A stretch of 64,000 bases of DNA from the NCBI GenBank assembly GCA_963794265.1, contig CAWCDJ010000003.1:806001-870000 (forward strand). The letters are read 5' to 3'. The first letter of the stretch is position 1; every line of letters starts with the position of its first letter. A program made the translations under genes and the position numbers. This document shows, piece by piece, positions 25,802 through 34,204 of the stretch. Source of the stretch: CAWCDJ01 sp963794265. GTDB taxonomy: Bacteria; Acidobacteriota; Terriglobia; Bryobacterales; Bryobacteraceae. Under the pieces are notes generated by a model that was not told the DNA's origin, did no database searches, and saw only the letters and a list, made by a program, of their open reading frames with translations.

Positions 25802-26369
25802 CCAGGCCGCGGTGACGCGCTGCGGATGGGCCGCCACCACCGAGATGGCCGCCTACCACGACCGGGAGTGGGGCGTGCCGGTGCACGAAGACTGTCTCCT
25901 GTTCGAATTCCTGGTGCTCGAAGGAGCGCAGGCGGGCCTGAGTTGGTCCACCATTCTGCACAAACGCGGGAATTACCGAAAAGCTTTCTCGGGCTTCGAT
26001 CCGCGAAAGGTGGCGCGCTTCGGCGATAAGAAATGCGCGGCCCTGCTTCTGGACGAAGGCATCGTGCGCAACCGCCTGAAGATCGCCGCCGCGGTGATCA
26101 ACGCGCAGGCGTTCCTTGCCGTGCAGAAAGAGCACGGCACCTTCGACGCCTACATCTGGCGGTTCACCGGCGGCCGGCCGCTCCAGAACTGCTGGAACAA
26201 CCTCGCCGACGTCCCGGCGCGCACCACGGAGTCGGACGCCATGAGCAAAGACCTGGCGCGGCGCGGCTTCAAGTTCGTCGGTTCCACCATCTGTTACGCC
26301 TTCATGCAGGCCACCGGAATGGTCAACGACCACCTGGTGACCTGTTACCGCTACAAGGAACTGCGATGA
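25782..26369 (+). CDS. tag: 3-methyladenine DNA glycosylase I
   Basis: Excises 3-methyladenine from alkylated DNA. The 195-residue protein has the Tag signatures 'RCGWA', 'YHDREWGVPVHED' and 'EGAQAGLSWSTIL'. It also keeps the zinc-snap ligands Cys14 and His26 near the N-terminus and the C-terminal His-X3-Cys in 'NDHLVTCYRY'. 'LSKDLARRGFKFVGSTICYAFMQA'-type sequence is typical of the C-terminal part. Its stop overlaps the next start (ATGA), pairing it with an alkyltransferase-like gene as a small DNA-repair unit. Confidence 0.93.
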   Translation: MPPDASDQAAVTRCGWAATTEMAAYHDREWGVPVHEDCLLFEFLVLEGAQAGLSWSTILHKRGNYRKAFSGFDPRKVARFGDKKCAALLLDEGIVRNRLKIAAAVINAQAFLAVQKEHGTFDAYIWRFTGGRPLQNCWNNLADVPARTTESDAMSKDLARRGFKFVGSTICYAFMQATGMVNDHLVTCYRYKELR

Positions 26370-26716
26370 AGGATCTCGTCCGGCGCCTGATGCGCGCTCC
26401 CAAAAGCGAACAGCGGGACGCTGCGTTCCGCAAGGTCATCCGCCAGATTCCGCGCGGCAAAGTCGCCACGTATGGGCAGGTCGCGGCCGCCGCCGGCTAT
26501 CCGCTGTATCACCGGCACGTGGCGCAGTTGCTGCGCACCAGCGGCGGCACGCTTCCCTGGCAGCGCGTCGTCGGATCGGGCGGCGCCATCAAGCTGAAGT
26601 ACGAAGCCGGCCTCGAGCAGCGCACCCGGCTCGAACTGGAAGGCGTGCGCTTCCGCGGAAAACGCGTGGACATGGTGGAGCACCAGTTCCGCTTCCGCAC
26701 CTGGGAGCTGGAATAG
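26366..26716 (+). CDS. Alkyltransferase-like (ATL) DNA repair protein
   Basis: A 116-residue protein of the MGMT/Ada C-terminal fold ('FRKVIRQIPRGKVATYGQVA', 'LPWQRVVGSGGAI'). In true O6-methylguanine-DNA methyltransferases the active site is PCHR(V/I). Here it is PWQRV with tryptophan at residue 65, the hallmark of ATL proteins. These bind O6-alkylguanine and recruit nucleotide-excision repair rather than accept the alkyl group. I chose the ATG at 26366, which overlaps the tag stop. Longer upstream frames are out-of-frame shadow of tag. Its ~116-residue length matches known ATLs. Confidence 0.87.
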   Translation: MKDLVRRLMRAPKSEQRDAAFRKVIRQIPRGKVATYGQVAAAAGYPLYHRHVAQLLRTSGGTLPWQRVVGSGGAIKLKYEAGLEQRTRLELEGVRFRGKRVDMVEHQFRFRTWELE

Positions 26717-26719
26717 CCC

Positions 26720-28420
26720 TTGGCCCTGGTACTTCGCTTTCTCATGGTCGCAGCAGCGGTTGCGCCGCTCTGGGCGCAATTCAGCGGCATGGCCGCACCG
26801 TCGGACGGCTCCGTCGTTTACTTCTCATCCACCCTCAGCCTGAAGGGCGCCGGCCAGCCCGCATACGGCAAGCTCTTCGTGGCGGACGAAACGGGCGTGC
26901 GCCTGTTCCGCCTGCATGACAAGATCCTTCCGCCCGCCACGGGCAACTGCGTGACCGGACCCCAGTATTCGCTGGACGCGGCGGAAGTGACCTCGGACGG
27001 CAAAACGGTCGCGGCGCCCGGCCAGTTGAGTTATTCGGGCCCTTGCCGCGGGCTGCTGAGAGCCACGGACCTGATCTCGGCCGCGGGCGAGCAGGAGCTT
27101 CCCGGCTATGTCTATCTGAGTCCCGTAGGGCGTTACGCCATCGCCGACACTACCCAAAGCGTGTTCAGCGCGGCATCGCTGCTGTTTCTGGACTTACAGA
27201 CCGGGCAGCAGACGCCGATCTCTCTTCCCGCCGTCACCGGGCCTTGGCCGGCGGTCTTCCCACCGGGAGGCCGCGTCATCGCGAACGACGGCACCGCCCT
27301 GTTCTCCCTTGGCGCCACGGCCTATATCGCTCGTCCCAGCCAGGATCTCCAGCCCTTTCCTGTAGCAAACGCCACCCCGCTGGCCATCGATGCCGGCGGC
27401 ACGCTGGTCCTCTATAGAACTGCCGATGCCGTTCGCCTTTTGAATCTTCAGACGCAGCAGGATCAACTGGTATTGACCGGCGAAGCTACCGTCAGCGGAC
27501 TGAGCGAGGATGGCACGCGCGCCCTGTTTCTGCGCGGAGGCCAGGCCTGGGTCATTCAGACGGACGGCACGGGCATGCGCCAGTTGACCAACGAGCCCGG
27601 ATGGATTGCCGCCGCGGTCCTCTCCGGCAACGGAGGCATCGTCTATGCCGAGAGCAACGAGGGAAGGCTGCTCAAGATCGATGCCGAGACGGGAAATCAG
27701 GTCGAAATCATCGGGCGCACGCCATACCTCGCGTCCGGTGCCGCCACCGATGCCGGTCTGGCGGCAACCGTCTACGGAGCCGGCCTCTCGGACACGTCCT
27801 TCCAGGCGACTCCTCCCGTGCCCACCTCGCTCGGCGGAGTCGGTGTATTGATCGGCGATCAGAACATTCCCGTTTTGCAGGTCAGCCCGACGAGCGTCGG
27901 CTTTCTCGTCCCCTGGAACATCCAACCCGCCGGCAACCAGACGCTCACGGTGCAGGCATCCGGGGTCCACTCGCCCTTCGATTTCCCCACGGCGGACATC
28001 CTCATCACCACCGGACCGCGCGCCGGCGATGTCTTGCACCAGAACGGAAGCACCCTGGTCAGCAACGCCAGCCCCACGCATCCGGGCGAACTCATTCACG
28101 TCTCTGCCGTAGGGCTGGGGCCCGTAAGTCCCGAAGTTCCGGTGGGCACACTGGCACCTTCCACCGAACCGCTGGCTCGCCTGGCCTCGCCGATGACCTG
28201 CACCAACTCGACGGTTGTGTTCGCCGGCCTCGAGCCCGGATCGCTGGCGCGCATCTACCGGGTGGACCTCCGAATCGGCAGCATGACGGGCTATCTTCAG
28301 TTCCGCTGCTCCCTCGGCGGCGGGAGCGACTTCATCTTCCTGACGCTCTACGTGGTACCTTCGCGGCAGGCCGGCCGCGGCCCCGGAGTTCCGCCGCCGT
28401 CGTCACTGCCGCGGCACTAG
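26720..28420 (+). CDS. Secreted protein with TIGR03437-type C-terminal domain
   Basis: A 566-residue exported protein. The signal peptide 'LRFLMVAAAVAPLWAQ' follows a TTG start; an ATG 24 bases later is possible but truncates the signal. Residues 20-330 form a WD/PD40-like propeller ('SEDGTRALFLRGGQAWVI', 'LSGNGGIVYAESNEG'). The C-terminal 220 residues match the TIGR03437 layout ('VYGAGLSD...' then 'VLQVSPTSVGFLVPWNI' and 'HVSAVGLGPVSPEV'), a domain abundant in Solibacter. Function is unknown, probably a cell-surface or secreted scaffold. It starts 3 bases after the ATL gene. Confidence 0.82.
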   Translation: MALVLRFLMVAAAVAPLWAQFSGMAAPSDGSVVYFSSTLSLKGAGQPAYGKLFVADETGVRLFRLHDKILPPATGNCVTGPQYSLDAAEVTSDGKTVAAPGQLSYSGPCRGLLRATDLISAAGEQELPGYVYLSPVGRYAIADTTQSVFSAASLLFLDLQTGQQTPISLPAVTGPWPAVFPPGGRVIANDGTALFSLGATAYIARPSQDLQPFPVANATPLAIDAGGTLVLYRTADAVRLLNLQTQQDQLVLTGEATVSGLSEDGTRALFLRGGQAWVIQTDGTGMRQLTNEPGWIAAAVLSGNGGIVYAESNEGRLLKIDAETGNQVEIIGRTPYLASGAATDAGLAATVYGAGLSDTSFQATPPVPTSLGGVGVLIGDQNIPVLQVSPTSVGFLVPWNIQPAGNQTLTVQASGVHSPFDFPTADILITTGPRAGDVLHQNGSTLVSNASPTHPGELIHVSAVGLGPVSPEVPVGTLAPSTEPLARLASPMTCTNSTVVFAGLEPGSLARIYRVDLRIGSMTGYLQFRCSLGGGSDFIFLTLYVVPSRQAGRGPGVPPPSSLPRH

Positions 28421-28805
28421 CGCGGCGCGCTCTGTTCCGTGCCGGGTCGTTCCTCTTCAGTGGGGTACGGATCGGTCCCCCATCGATCGCCTTCTGGTGT
28501 CTCATCCTTCAGCTAAGAGGTGGCGAACCATACAAAATCTCTCGCGGCGATCCCCCCTCATCCTCGCCTGCTCACGGCCGCCAGGGGTTAAATCCCTTGG
28601 ACGTCCCCGTTCCGTTGATTGGCGACGAGCGCCGGAACAAGAGAGCAACGCGCGTGATACGGCAAATAGGATGGGCGGGGACATCACGGGATCTATGTTG
28701 CGGAGCGAGAGGCGGCGTGTTTCCCAGCGCCTTGAGGTCTCTGAGATGCAGAGTCCGCGCAAGTGATATGCCGAACGGCCGTCCGGTGGTCCGGACATGG
28801 GTAGT
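28421..28805. other. Intergenic stretch without a recognisable gene
   Basis: This 385-base region between convergent genes holds only short open frames with poor coding character. I see no tRNA, terminator with a U-run, or IS end. Composition drifts toward lower GC at its right side, where the YiiX-like gene begins. Confidence 0.5.
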
Positions 28806-29597
28806 CTAGGCATAAGCTATCAGCTCAAGAAAATTAGCATAAATCAGGTCACCAGGAGTTGGTGGCGCTCTTAGTGGGATGCGCCAGCGCTTTCTCAGAT
28901 AGGTCCGGAGAACCCCCATCCAATCGTAGGCAATCCCCCTCTTCAGAGATGCCTTTATGTAGTCTTCCATCACGGCTTTTTGATCCACTGTTGGCCTGAC
29001 CCTTGGCCTGTATAAGCCAATATCTAACGATGGTCGATAGAGCGACTCAATGGGGGTTTCGGAAAGCCCACCGGTGGTAACCTCGACGAGTCTTCCGTTA
29101 CCCGCATAGGCGGCCGTGTGGCTCCAATGCGAATAATCAACACGGCGGATCATGCGCGCAAGGTTACTCTCTCGGTCGAAGGAGAACACAACGTCACCAA
29201 TTTCGGCCATCTCTGCGAGCTTTAGAAATGCGGTCCTGTCTTTGGAATACAACAGGGGAGGGAGCTGGCTTAGAAACGCAACTGGTTGGTTCCTTGACAG
29301 TACCGCAATCGCATTGAAGAGAGCATACGGGTTATCGTGGTTCTCTGCGAAATAACGTTGCAGAAATCCCCTGTCTACTGGAACAGGACGCTTAAAGAGA
29401 ACGATTGGAAGTGAATCTAGATTCGGTAGTTGAGCCCGAAAACTGTACATGCCGTGCACATTCAGTATCAGCACACAATCATCCATTGCAATACCAGAAA
29501 ACTTCTTCGGGCACATCACGACATCGAACTCACTTAGCTCGACAGACGAGGGGCGAAATCTACAATTGGTTTCGACTTTATTGATTATACGATCCAC
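28806..29597 (-). CDS. YiiX/permuted-papain-like protein, probably inactive
   Basis: A 263-residue protein. Residues about 130-263 resemble the YiiX/YebB (permuted NlpC/P60-papain) fold: 'IGDVVFSFDRES', 'SHWSHTAAYAGNGRLVEVTTG', 'GIAYDWMGVLRTYLRKRWR'. The histidine and glutamate positions are visible. Active members usually carry a C-terminal Cys-Ser-X-Leu/Ile motif; here the equivalent 'TPGDLIYANFLEL' has no cysteine. The first 120 residues are not recognised. Base composition and codon use look less GC-rich than the neighbours, suggesting recent acquisition. The function is unknown. Confidence 0.65.
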   Translation of the reverse strand: MDRIINKVETNCRFRPSSVELSEFDVVMCPKKFSGIAMDDCVLILNVHGMYSFRAQLPNLDSLPIVLFKRPVPVDRGFLQRYFAENHDNPYALFNAIAVLSRNQPVAFLSQLPPLLYSKDRTAFLKLAEMAEIGDVVFSFDRESNLARMIRRVDYSHWSHTAAYAGNGRLVEVTTGGLSETPIESLYRPSLDIGLYRPRVRPTVDQKAVMEDYIKASLKRGIAYDWMGVLRTYLRKRWRIPLRAPPTPGDLIYANFLELIAYA

Positions 29598-29853
29598 GGT
29601 CTACCTACAATTTCGGACGGAATTGTATCAGCACTCAAGGTTAAGACACAACGGGGGTCTCTCCATGGACCCCTCCAGGGCGCGCTCCCCTGAAACTCCG
29701 CACACCTGGACGTATCGTCCCCGTCTCGGACCTTGGCCTAGCCGGCGGTCCCAAAGCCGTTGCTTTGCGCAATAGATCTCCCCTGTTTTGCGTGCTCCAC
29801 CGAGCATACAAGCGATGCAGGCCCATTTTTGGAGCTTGGCGGATTTCGCCCTA

Positions 29854-30642
29854 CTAGCGCAACCGCCAGCGCCCATCCTCGAATTCCGCGTCACCATCGG
29901 TCCACGTGCCGAACTTCGCCGCCATCTGCCCGCCATCCACGAACAGCGTGGCGCCCGTGATGTACGACGCCAGATCCGACGCCAGGAAGACGCTCGCGGC
30001 GGCCACTTCCTTGGGCTCCCCGCCGCGCCCTAAAGGAAGCTGTCGGAAGTAATCGCGCAGAATTTCGGGGCTCGAAAAATGCCGCTCCGTGAGCCGCGTC
30101 CGGATCAGCCCCGGACAAACCGCGTTCACCCGGATCTGGTACGGCCCCAATTCGTTCGCGGCGGTGCGGACGAGCCCCAGCAGCCCCGCTTTACTCGCGT
30201 TGTAGGCAGCCAGCCGGGCCTCGCCGTCGAAGGAATTGGTGGAAGCTGTCAGCACGATCGCACCGCTGCGCCGCGGCTTCATGCGGTGCGCGGCCGCCTG
30301 TACCGTGTGAAACGCTCCGGTCAGGTTCACCGCTACGATGCGCTCCCACTCCGCCGTCGTGACTTCGCAGAAGTCGGCCTCGGAAGCGATCCCGGCGTTG
30401 GCAATCACGATATCCGGTGTTCCGGCCGCGGCGAAGGCGGCGTCGATCGATTCGCGGTTGGTCACGTCGGCGGCGCAGGCTTTGGCGCCAATCTGCCTCG
30501 CGGCGGACCACGGGTCCTCGCGCTCCAGGTCCAGGATCCACACCGAGGCGCCGTTTTCCGCCAACAGCCGCGCCGTCGCGAACCCGATCCCGTTCGCGCC
30601 GCCCGTAACCAATGCCAGCTTGCCGTTCAGTCCCGCGTCCAT
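29854..30642 (-). CDS. Short-chain dehydrogenase/reductase (SDR)
   Basis: A classical SDR oxidoreductase of 262 residues. The cofactor motif 'TGGANGIG' is at residues 13-20, 'IANAGIA' follows, and the catalytic Ser and Tyr-X3-Lys are present ('LTASTNS', 'YNASKAGLLGLVR'). 'FVDGGQMAA' near the C-terminus is also typical. An acidic residue after strand 2 ('LDLERED') suggests NAD+ preference, which is inference. I chose the ATG at 30642, which has AAAGGAA 6 bases upstream; longer frames overlap the divergent gene. The substrate is unknown. Confidence 0.87.
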   Translation of the reverse strand: MDAGLNGKLALVTGGANGIGFATARLLAENGASVWILDLEREDPWSAARQIGAKACAADVTNRESIDAAFAAAGTPDIVIANAGIASEADFCEVTTAEWERIVAVNLTGAFHTVQAAAHRMKPRRSGAIVLTASTNSFDGEARLAAYNASKAGLLGLVRTAANELGPYQIRVNAVCPGLIRTRLTERHFSSPEILRDYFRQLPLGRGGEPKEVAAASVFLASDLASYITGATLFVDGGQMAAKFGTWTDGDAEFEDGRWRLR

Positions 30643-30678
30643 CTGTTCCTTTCGAGGCGTGTTGTTATCATATCCCTC

Positions 30679-31143
30679 ATGCTCAAACTCTCTCTGCTCG
30701 CTTTCAGCCTGGCGATGATGGCCTTCGCCGCCGATCTGCCCACTAAGAAGTGGCTGAACCTGGCCGCCATCAAGAAGATGGTGGCCGCCGCGGAAGCCGA
30801 AGCCCAACAGCGGAATGTCCAGGTCACACTTTGTATCGTTGATGAAAGCGGAAACCTCCTGTTCCTGCAGAAGGCGGATGGCGCCGGCCTGAACACCATC
30901 CAGTTCGCGCAGAAGAAGGCCCGCTATGCCGCGCTCTATGGGCGCCCTTCGAAGGCCGCCGCCGACCAGCTCAAAGACGGCAATCTTCAGGTATTGGTTT
31001 ACCCGGATGGCTTCCCGAACCAGGGCGGTCTGCCGGTCAAAGTGGATGGGCGAACCATCGGCGCGGTGGCAGCCAGCGGCGCCGCTTCCGAAGTGGATGA
31101 GGCCATCTCCCAGGCCGCCATCGACGCGCTGCTCAAAGACTGA
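30679..31143 (+). CDS. GlcG/HbpS-like protein (DUF336), exported
   Basis: A 154-residue protein with a signal peptide ('LSLLAFSLAMMAFAADLP') and a complete GlcG/HbpS domain ('MVAAAEAEAQQRNVQVTLCIVDESGN', 'DGAGLNTIQFAQKKARYAA', 'IGAVAASGAASEVDEAISQAAI'). Relatives bind heme or act as accessory proteins in small-molecule oxidation, and the exported form suggests a periplasmic role. It is divergent from the SDR gene with only 36 bases between starts. Its exact function is not known. Confidence 0.85.
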   Translation: MLKLSLLAFSLAMMAFAADLPTKKWLNLAAIKKMVAAAEAEAQQRNVQVTLCIVDESGNLLFLQKADGAGLNTIQFAQKKARYAALYGRPSKAAADQLKDGNLQVLVYPDGFPNQGGLPVKVDGRTIGAVAASGAASEVDEAISQAAIDALLKD

Positions 31144-31184
31144 CCGGCCGGCTGCGGCGCCGCATTTTCTGCCAAGCTGAAAGT

Positions 31185-31397
31185 ATGCCCATAGGTCGTC
31201 TGCTCATCGTGGCGGGGCTCATCCTGGTAGGCGTGGGGCTGTTGTTCACACTGGGGGACAAGCTTCCGGTCCGGCTCGGCAGGCTGCCCGGAGACATTGT
31301 CATCCACGGGAAGAACTCCACGTTCTATCTCCCTTTGATGACCTGCCTGCTCCTGAGCCTGCTGTTTTCGCTGGTGATGTGGCTGTTCCGCCGGTAA
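31185..31397 (+). CDS. DUF2905 small membrane protein
   Basis: A 70-residue protein with two membrane helices and the family's conserved centre 'VRLGRLPGDIVIHGKNSTFYLPL'. Length matches the family (about 65-75). No function is established for DUF2905. It is convergent with lepB, 14 bases apart, and its stop codon lies in the loop of a GC-rich hairpin. No clear ribosome binding site is visible. Confidence 0.85.
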   Translation: MPIGRLLIVAGLILVGVGLLFTLGDKLPVRLGRLPGDIVIHGKNSTFYLPLMTCLLLSLLFSLVMWLFRR

Positions 31398-31404
31398 CCG
31401 GCGG
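31388..31404. terminator. GC-rich hairpin spanning the DUF2905 stop codon
   Basis: CCGCCGG at 31388-31394 and CCGGCGG at 31398-31404 form a perfect 7-bp stem whose 3-base loop is the TAA stop. It lies between convergent genes and could slow polymerase from both sides. No U-run is present, so terminator function is only suggested. Confidence 0.35.
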
Positions 31405-31411
31405 ACGGCAA

Positions 31412-32008
31412 TCAGTGGACGCGGCCCATCTTATCGAGCGGCCAGTAGACAAACACCGCCTTGCCGTAGATGTTCGCACGCGGCACCCAGCCCCACATCC
31501 GGCTGTCGCTCGACTGGTTCCGGTGATCGCCCAGAACGAAATAGTCGTTCGGCGGCACGGTGACCTCGCGTCCGTCGCGCCACGACGAATCGTCGCGATT
31601 TTCGGGCGGAACGTAGTTCTCGATCAGTTCCTTCCCGTTCACGTAGACGTGCCCGTCGTCGATCCGTAGGCGATCTCCGGGAATGCCGATCACTCGCTTG
31701 ATGTAGGACTTCGACGTATCCTGCGGATACCAGAACACCACCGTGTCGCCGCGCTCGATACTCCCCAGGCCGAACCGGTAGGTGAACTTGTTAATGAAGA
31801 TCCGCTCCTGGTCGGTGAGGGTGGGCATCATGCTGGTGCCTTCCACCTTCACCGGTTGGTAGATGAAGACGATCAGGACCACCGCAATCAGCACCGAGAA
31901 GACCAGGTCCCTCAGCCAGGAAAGGGCATTCCACAACCCGGCTCGCGGCGGCGGACCCTCCCGTGGCGTTTCCTGCGGGATATCAGTCTGGTCCTCGTGC
32001 TCTAGCAT
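31412..32008 (-). CDS. lepB: Signal peptidase I
   Basis: Cleaves signal peptides from exported proteins at the outer face of the inner membrane. The 198-residue enzyme has one N-terminal anchor (about residues 34-51), the nucleophile Ser59 in 'GTSMMPT', and the general base Lys104 in 'SYIKRVIGIPGD'. The C-terminal box 'YFVLGDHRNQSSDSRMWGWV' is also typical. It is shorter than E. coli LepB, as in many non-proteobacterial forms. It lies near many exported proteins but is not in an operon with them. Confidence 0.95.
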   Translation of the reverse strand: MLEHEDQTDIPQETPREGPPPRAGLWNALSWLRDLVFSVLIAVVLIVFIYQPVKVEGTSMMPTLTDQERIFINKFTYRFGLGSIERGDTVVFWYPQDTSKSYIKRVIGIPGDRLRIDDGHVYVNGKELIENYVPPENRDDSSWRDGREVTVPPNDYFVLGDHRNQSSDSRMWGWVPRANIYGKAVFVYWPLDKMGRVH

Positions 32009-32056
32009 CCCTCTGCCAACAAGTATAGACGGTCCGGCCGTCTCATCGGTTGCCCG

Positions 32057-33814
32057 TCAGCGGAGCAGACGTCCTAAAACAGGCAATGGCACGGCGCCTT
32101 CCTTCAGCGCGATGTCGTTGAACTGGGAAAGGTTATACGCGCTTCCCTTGGCTTTGGCATATTCGCCGCGAACCCGCAGCCACCCGTTCCATCCCAGAAA
32201 ATACATCGGCAACTGGCAGGACGAGAGCTTGGCGCGCTGTAATTTGGCGGTGGCCTCTTCGCGCTCCTGGAACGTCTGCTTCTCCATCAGGTCGAGCGCG
32301 TCCTGATCCGTCATGTTCAGCATCTGCAGACGGACGTCGAGAATCAGGTTGGCGATCACGCGCAGTTCCTCCTTGGCAAACGTCAGCGCCATCTCGGGCG
32401 AATGGTCGAGAAAGCCCTCGTCGAGCATCGTCTGCGTGGCATATTGCGCCCAGCCTTCGATGTAAGGGCCGTTGCCGTACACTGCGCGCAACAGGCGCCG
32501 CGCCGGCGGCGTCACGTCGTTGGCGATCGACAGTTGCACGTAATGGCCGGGCATAGCTTCGTGGATCGTGAGCAGCTTGAGCTTGTAAAAGTTGTATTCG
32601 CGCAGCTTGGAATCGACACGCGCCGTCGGCCAGTCGTCGGGAATCGGAGTCACCCAGTAGAAAGCCCCCAGTTGCGGCTCGAGCGCCGGTGCGGGAACGA
32701 ACCCGCCGACCGCGTAGATGCCGCGCATAAACTCAGGAGTCGGAACGACCGTCAGGTTGGCAAGTTCCGGCAGCGTGAGCAGGCGCTTCTGCTGGACGAA
32801 CGCGCGGGCCTCTGCCAGGTCCTTGCGGGCGTCGTCCATGTACGAGGCACGGGTGGAGTGGCGCTCGGCGATTTTGCCCAGCACTTCGCCGATCACCGTG
32901 TTCTCTCGCGCGTCGCCCGAGAGCTCGCCGTGGTCGCCGTGTCTGGGGTACATGGCGCGATGCAGGGGCAGCGCGAGTTCCAGCATATGGGCGCGCACCG
33001 CCTGCATGCGCCGCTCGGCCGTCTCGAGAGCGGTATCCGCCTCGATGCCGCTTTCGAGCGCATAGCGGAACTTGCGCATGTATTTGTCCTGGCCAAGCCG
33101 CCAGTCGGCGTCATTGCGGTTCGCCAGGTTGTTTTTCAGGTAGTCCTGGAATTTGTTGAGCGCGTCGAGCGCCGGTCCGGCCGCGCTCGTGTAGGCATCC
33201 CGCAGGTTGTCGGGAACCTCGCCGCGCAGCGTCTTGTCGACCAGTTCGATATTGCCCTGGTTCTCTTCTATCGCCACCTGCGTCCAGATAGCCGGCGCGG
33301 ATGTGAGGTTCACGCCCGCCTGGTCGAGATAGAGCGGAATCAGTTTCAAGCGCGCGATGATATCCTCGAAGCGCTTCGGCTTGGGAGCGTATTCGAGCAC
33401 GTACGGATTGAAAAGCGCGTTTCCCAGTGTCTCGACGTACAGAGTGGGATTGTGCAGGTAGCCGTGCACCTCGTCGAGATCGAGCAATGCGAGCGAGGTC
33501 TGGTCCTGAAGTATCTGGAAGTCGGCCTGATCTTCGGCCGATAGTTGGGCCGGCTTCAGCGCCCGCAAGCGCTGCTGAAATCCGGAATAGAACTGCCGTT
33601 GCCTGTCGATGGACGCCGGGCCGAGATCATCCAGCTTTTGATCCAGGTTCTGATTCTGGTATTGGTGCAGCCCGACGCTGGTGGCAAACGACGGCGAGAA
33701 AGAGATCGCCGTGTACACGAACTCTTCCGAGAGTCGGGATATCTGCTCGTTCGGGGTGACGCGGCGGCAACCCGCGGCGAACAGAAGCGTAAGAATTACA
33801 GCGATTTTCGCCAT
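32057..33814 (-). CDS. DUF885 family lipoprotein
   Basis: A 585-residue exported protein. 'VILTLLFAAGCRR' is a good lipobox, so it is probably anchored by a lipidated Cys. The rest is a single helical DUF885 domain with the characteristic 'LLTIHEAMPGHYVQLS' (HEXXXGH, a metalloprotease-like signature), 'EGWAQYATQTMLDEG' and 'QMLNMTDQDALDLM'. DUF885 proteins resemble M32-like carboxypeptidases, so zinc peptidase activity is plausible but not proven. It is abundant in Acidobacteria. The neighbouring lepB is co-directional, 48 bases downstream. Confidence 0.87.
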   Translation of the reverse strand: MAKIAVILTLLFAAGCRRVTPNEQISRLSEEFVYTAISFSPSFATSVGLHQYQNQNLDQKLDDLGPASIDRQRQFYSGFQQRLRALKPAQLSAEDQADFQILQDQTSLALLDLDEVHGYLHNPTLYVETLGNALFNPYVLEYAPKPKRFEDIIARLKLIPLYLDQAGVNLTSAPAIWTQVAIEENQGNIELVDKTLRGEVPDNLRDAYTSAAGPALDALNKFQDYLKNNLANRNDADWRLGQDKYMRKFRYALESGIEADTALETAERRMQAVRAHMLELALPLHRAMYPRHGDHGELSGDARENTVIGEVLGKIAERHSTRASYMDDARKDLAEARAFVQQKRLLTLPELANLTVVPTPEFMRGIYAVGGFVPAPALEPQLGAFYWVTPIPDDWPTARVDSKLREYNFYKLKLLTIHEAMPGHYVQLSIANDVTPPARRLLRAVYGNGPYIEGWAQYATQTMLDEGFLDHSPEMALTFAKEELRVIANLILDVRLQMLNMTDQDALDLMEKQTFQEREEATAKLQRAKLSSCQLPMYFLGWNGWLRVRGEYAKAKGSAYNLSQFNDIALKEGAVPLPVLGRLLR

Positions 33815-33841
33815 CGCTGCAATTGTAACCTCTGGCGGGAG

Positions 33842-34066
33842 TCAACCCGCAAAGGAACGGGGAACTCGCGGTGAAACCGGCATCGGCACGGAGACCGGCT
33901 CGGGGCGCGTGCTCCGCTGCAAAAGCTGCATTTCATGCAGAACCCGCGCGCGCTCCGCGTAGGCCCGGCGCTCCATCACGCCATCGGTAATGACGCAACC
34001 CCAAAGGAGGGCGACGGAAAATGCCATCGCCGTCAAACCCTGTCCGGTTATCTTCGCGATCGGCAT
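33842..34066 (-). CDS. Small membrane-anchored protein
   Basis: A 74-residue protein with a single hydrophobic segment ('LTAMAFSVALLWGCVI') followed by a charged helix and a Pro/Val-rich tail. I chose the ATG at 34066 because AAAGGAGG lies 8 bases upstream; a longer frame starts at 34135 but has a poor N-terminus. No family is recognised and the function is unknown. It sits 27 bases from the DUF885 gene on the same strand and is probably co-transcribed. Confidence 0.6.
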   Translation of the reverse strand: MPIAKITGQGLTAMAFSVALLWGCVITDGVMERRAYAERARVLHEMQLLQRSTRPEPVSVPMPVSPRVPRSFAG

Positions 34067-34204
34067 TGGCCGTTCCTCCTTTGGGCTAACCATTGAGCAA
34101 TCCGGTGGCCAGAAACCGGTTCTACGGATTTCCATAGATTTCCGCCTCTTGGCCTATGGCTGGGTGGGACGATCCCGCACAAGTGATGTACGGCGATACA
34201 CACT

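Noticed and set aside
27601..28809. 402-codon frame running past the TIGR03437 protein
   Set aside because: It mostly overlaps a clear coding frame and has an Arg/Pro-rich composition; the part beyond 28420 shows no protein-like features.
32402..33544. 380-codon frame antisense to the DUF885 gene
   Set aside because: Shadow of a full-length DUF885 protein with lipobox and HEXXXGH motif.
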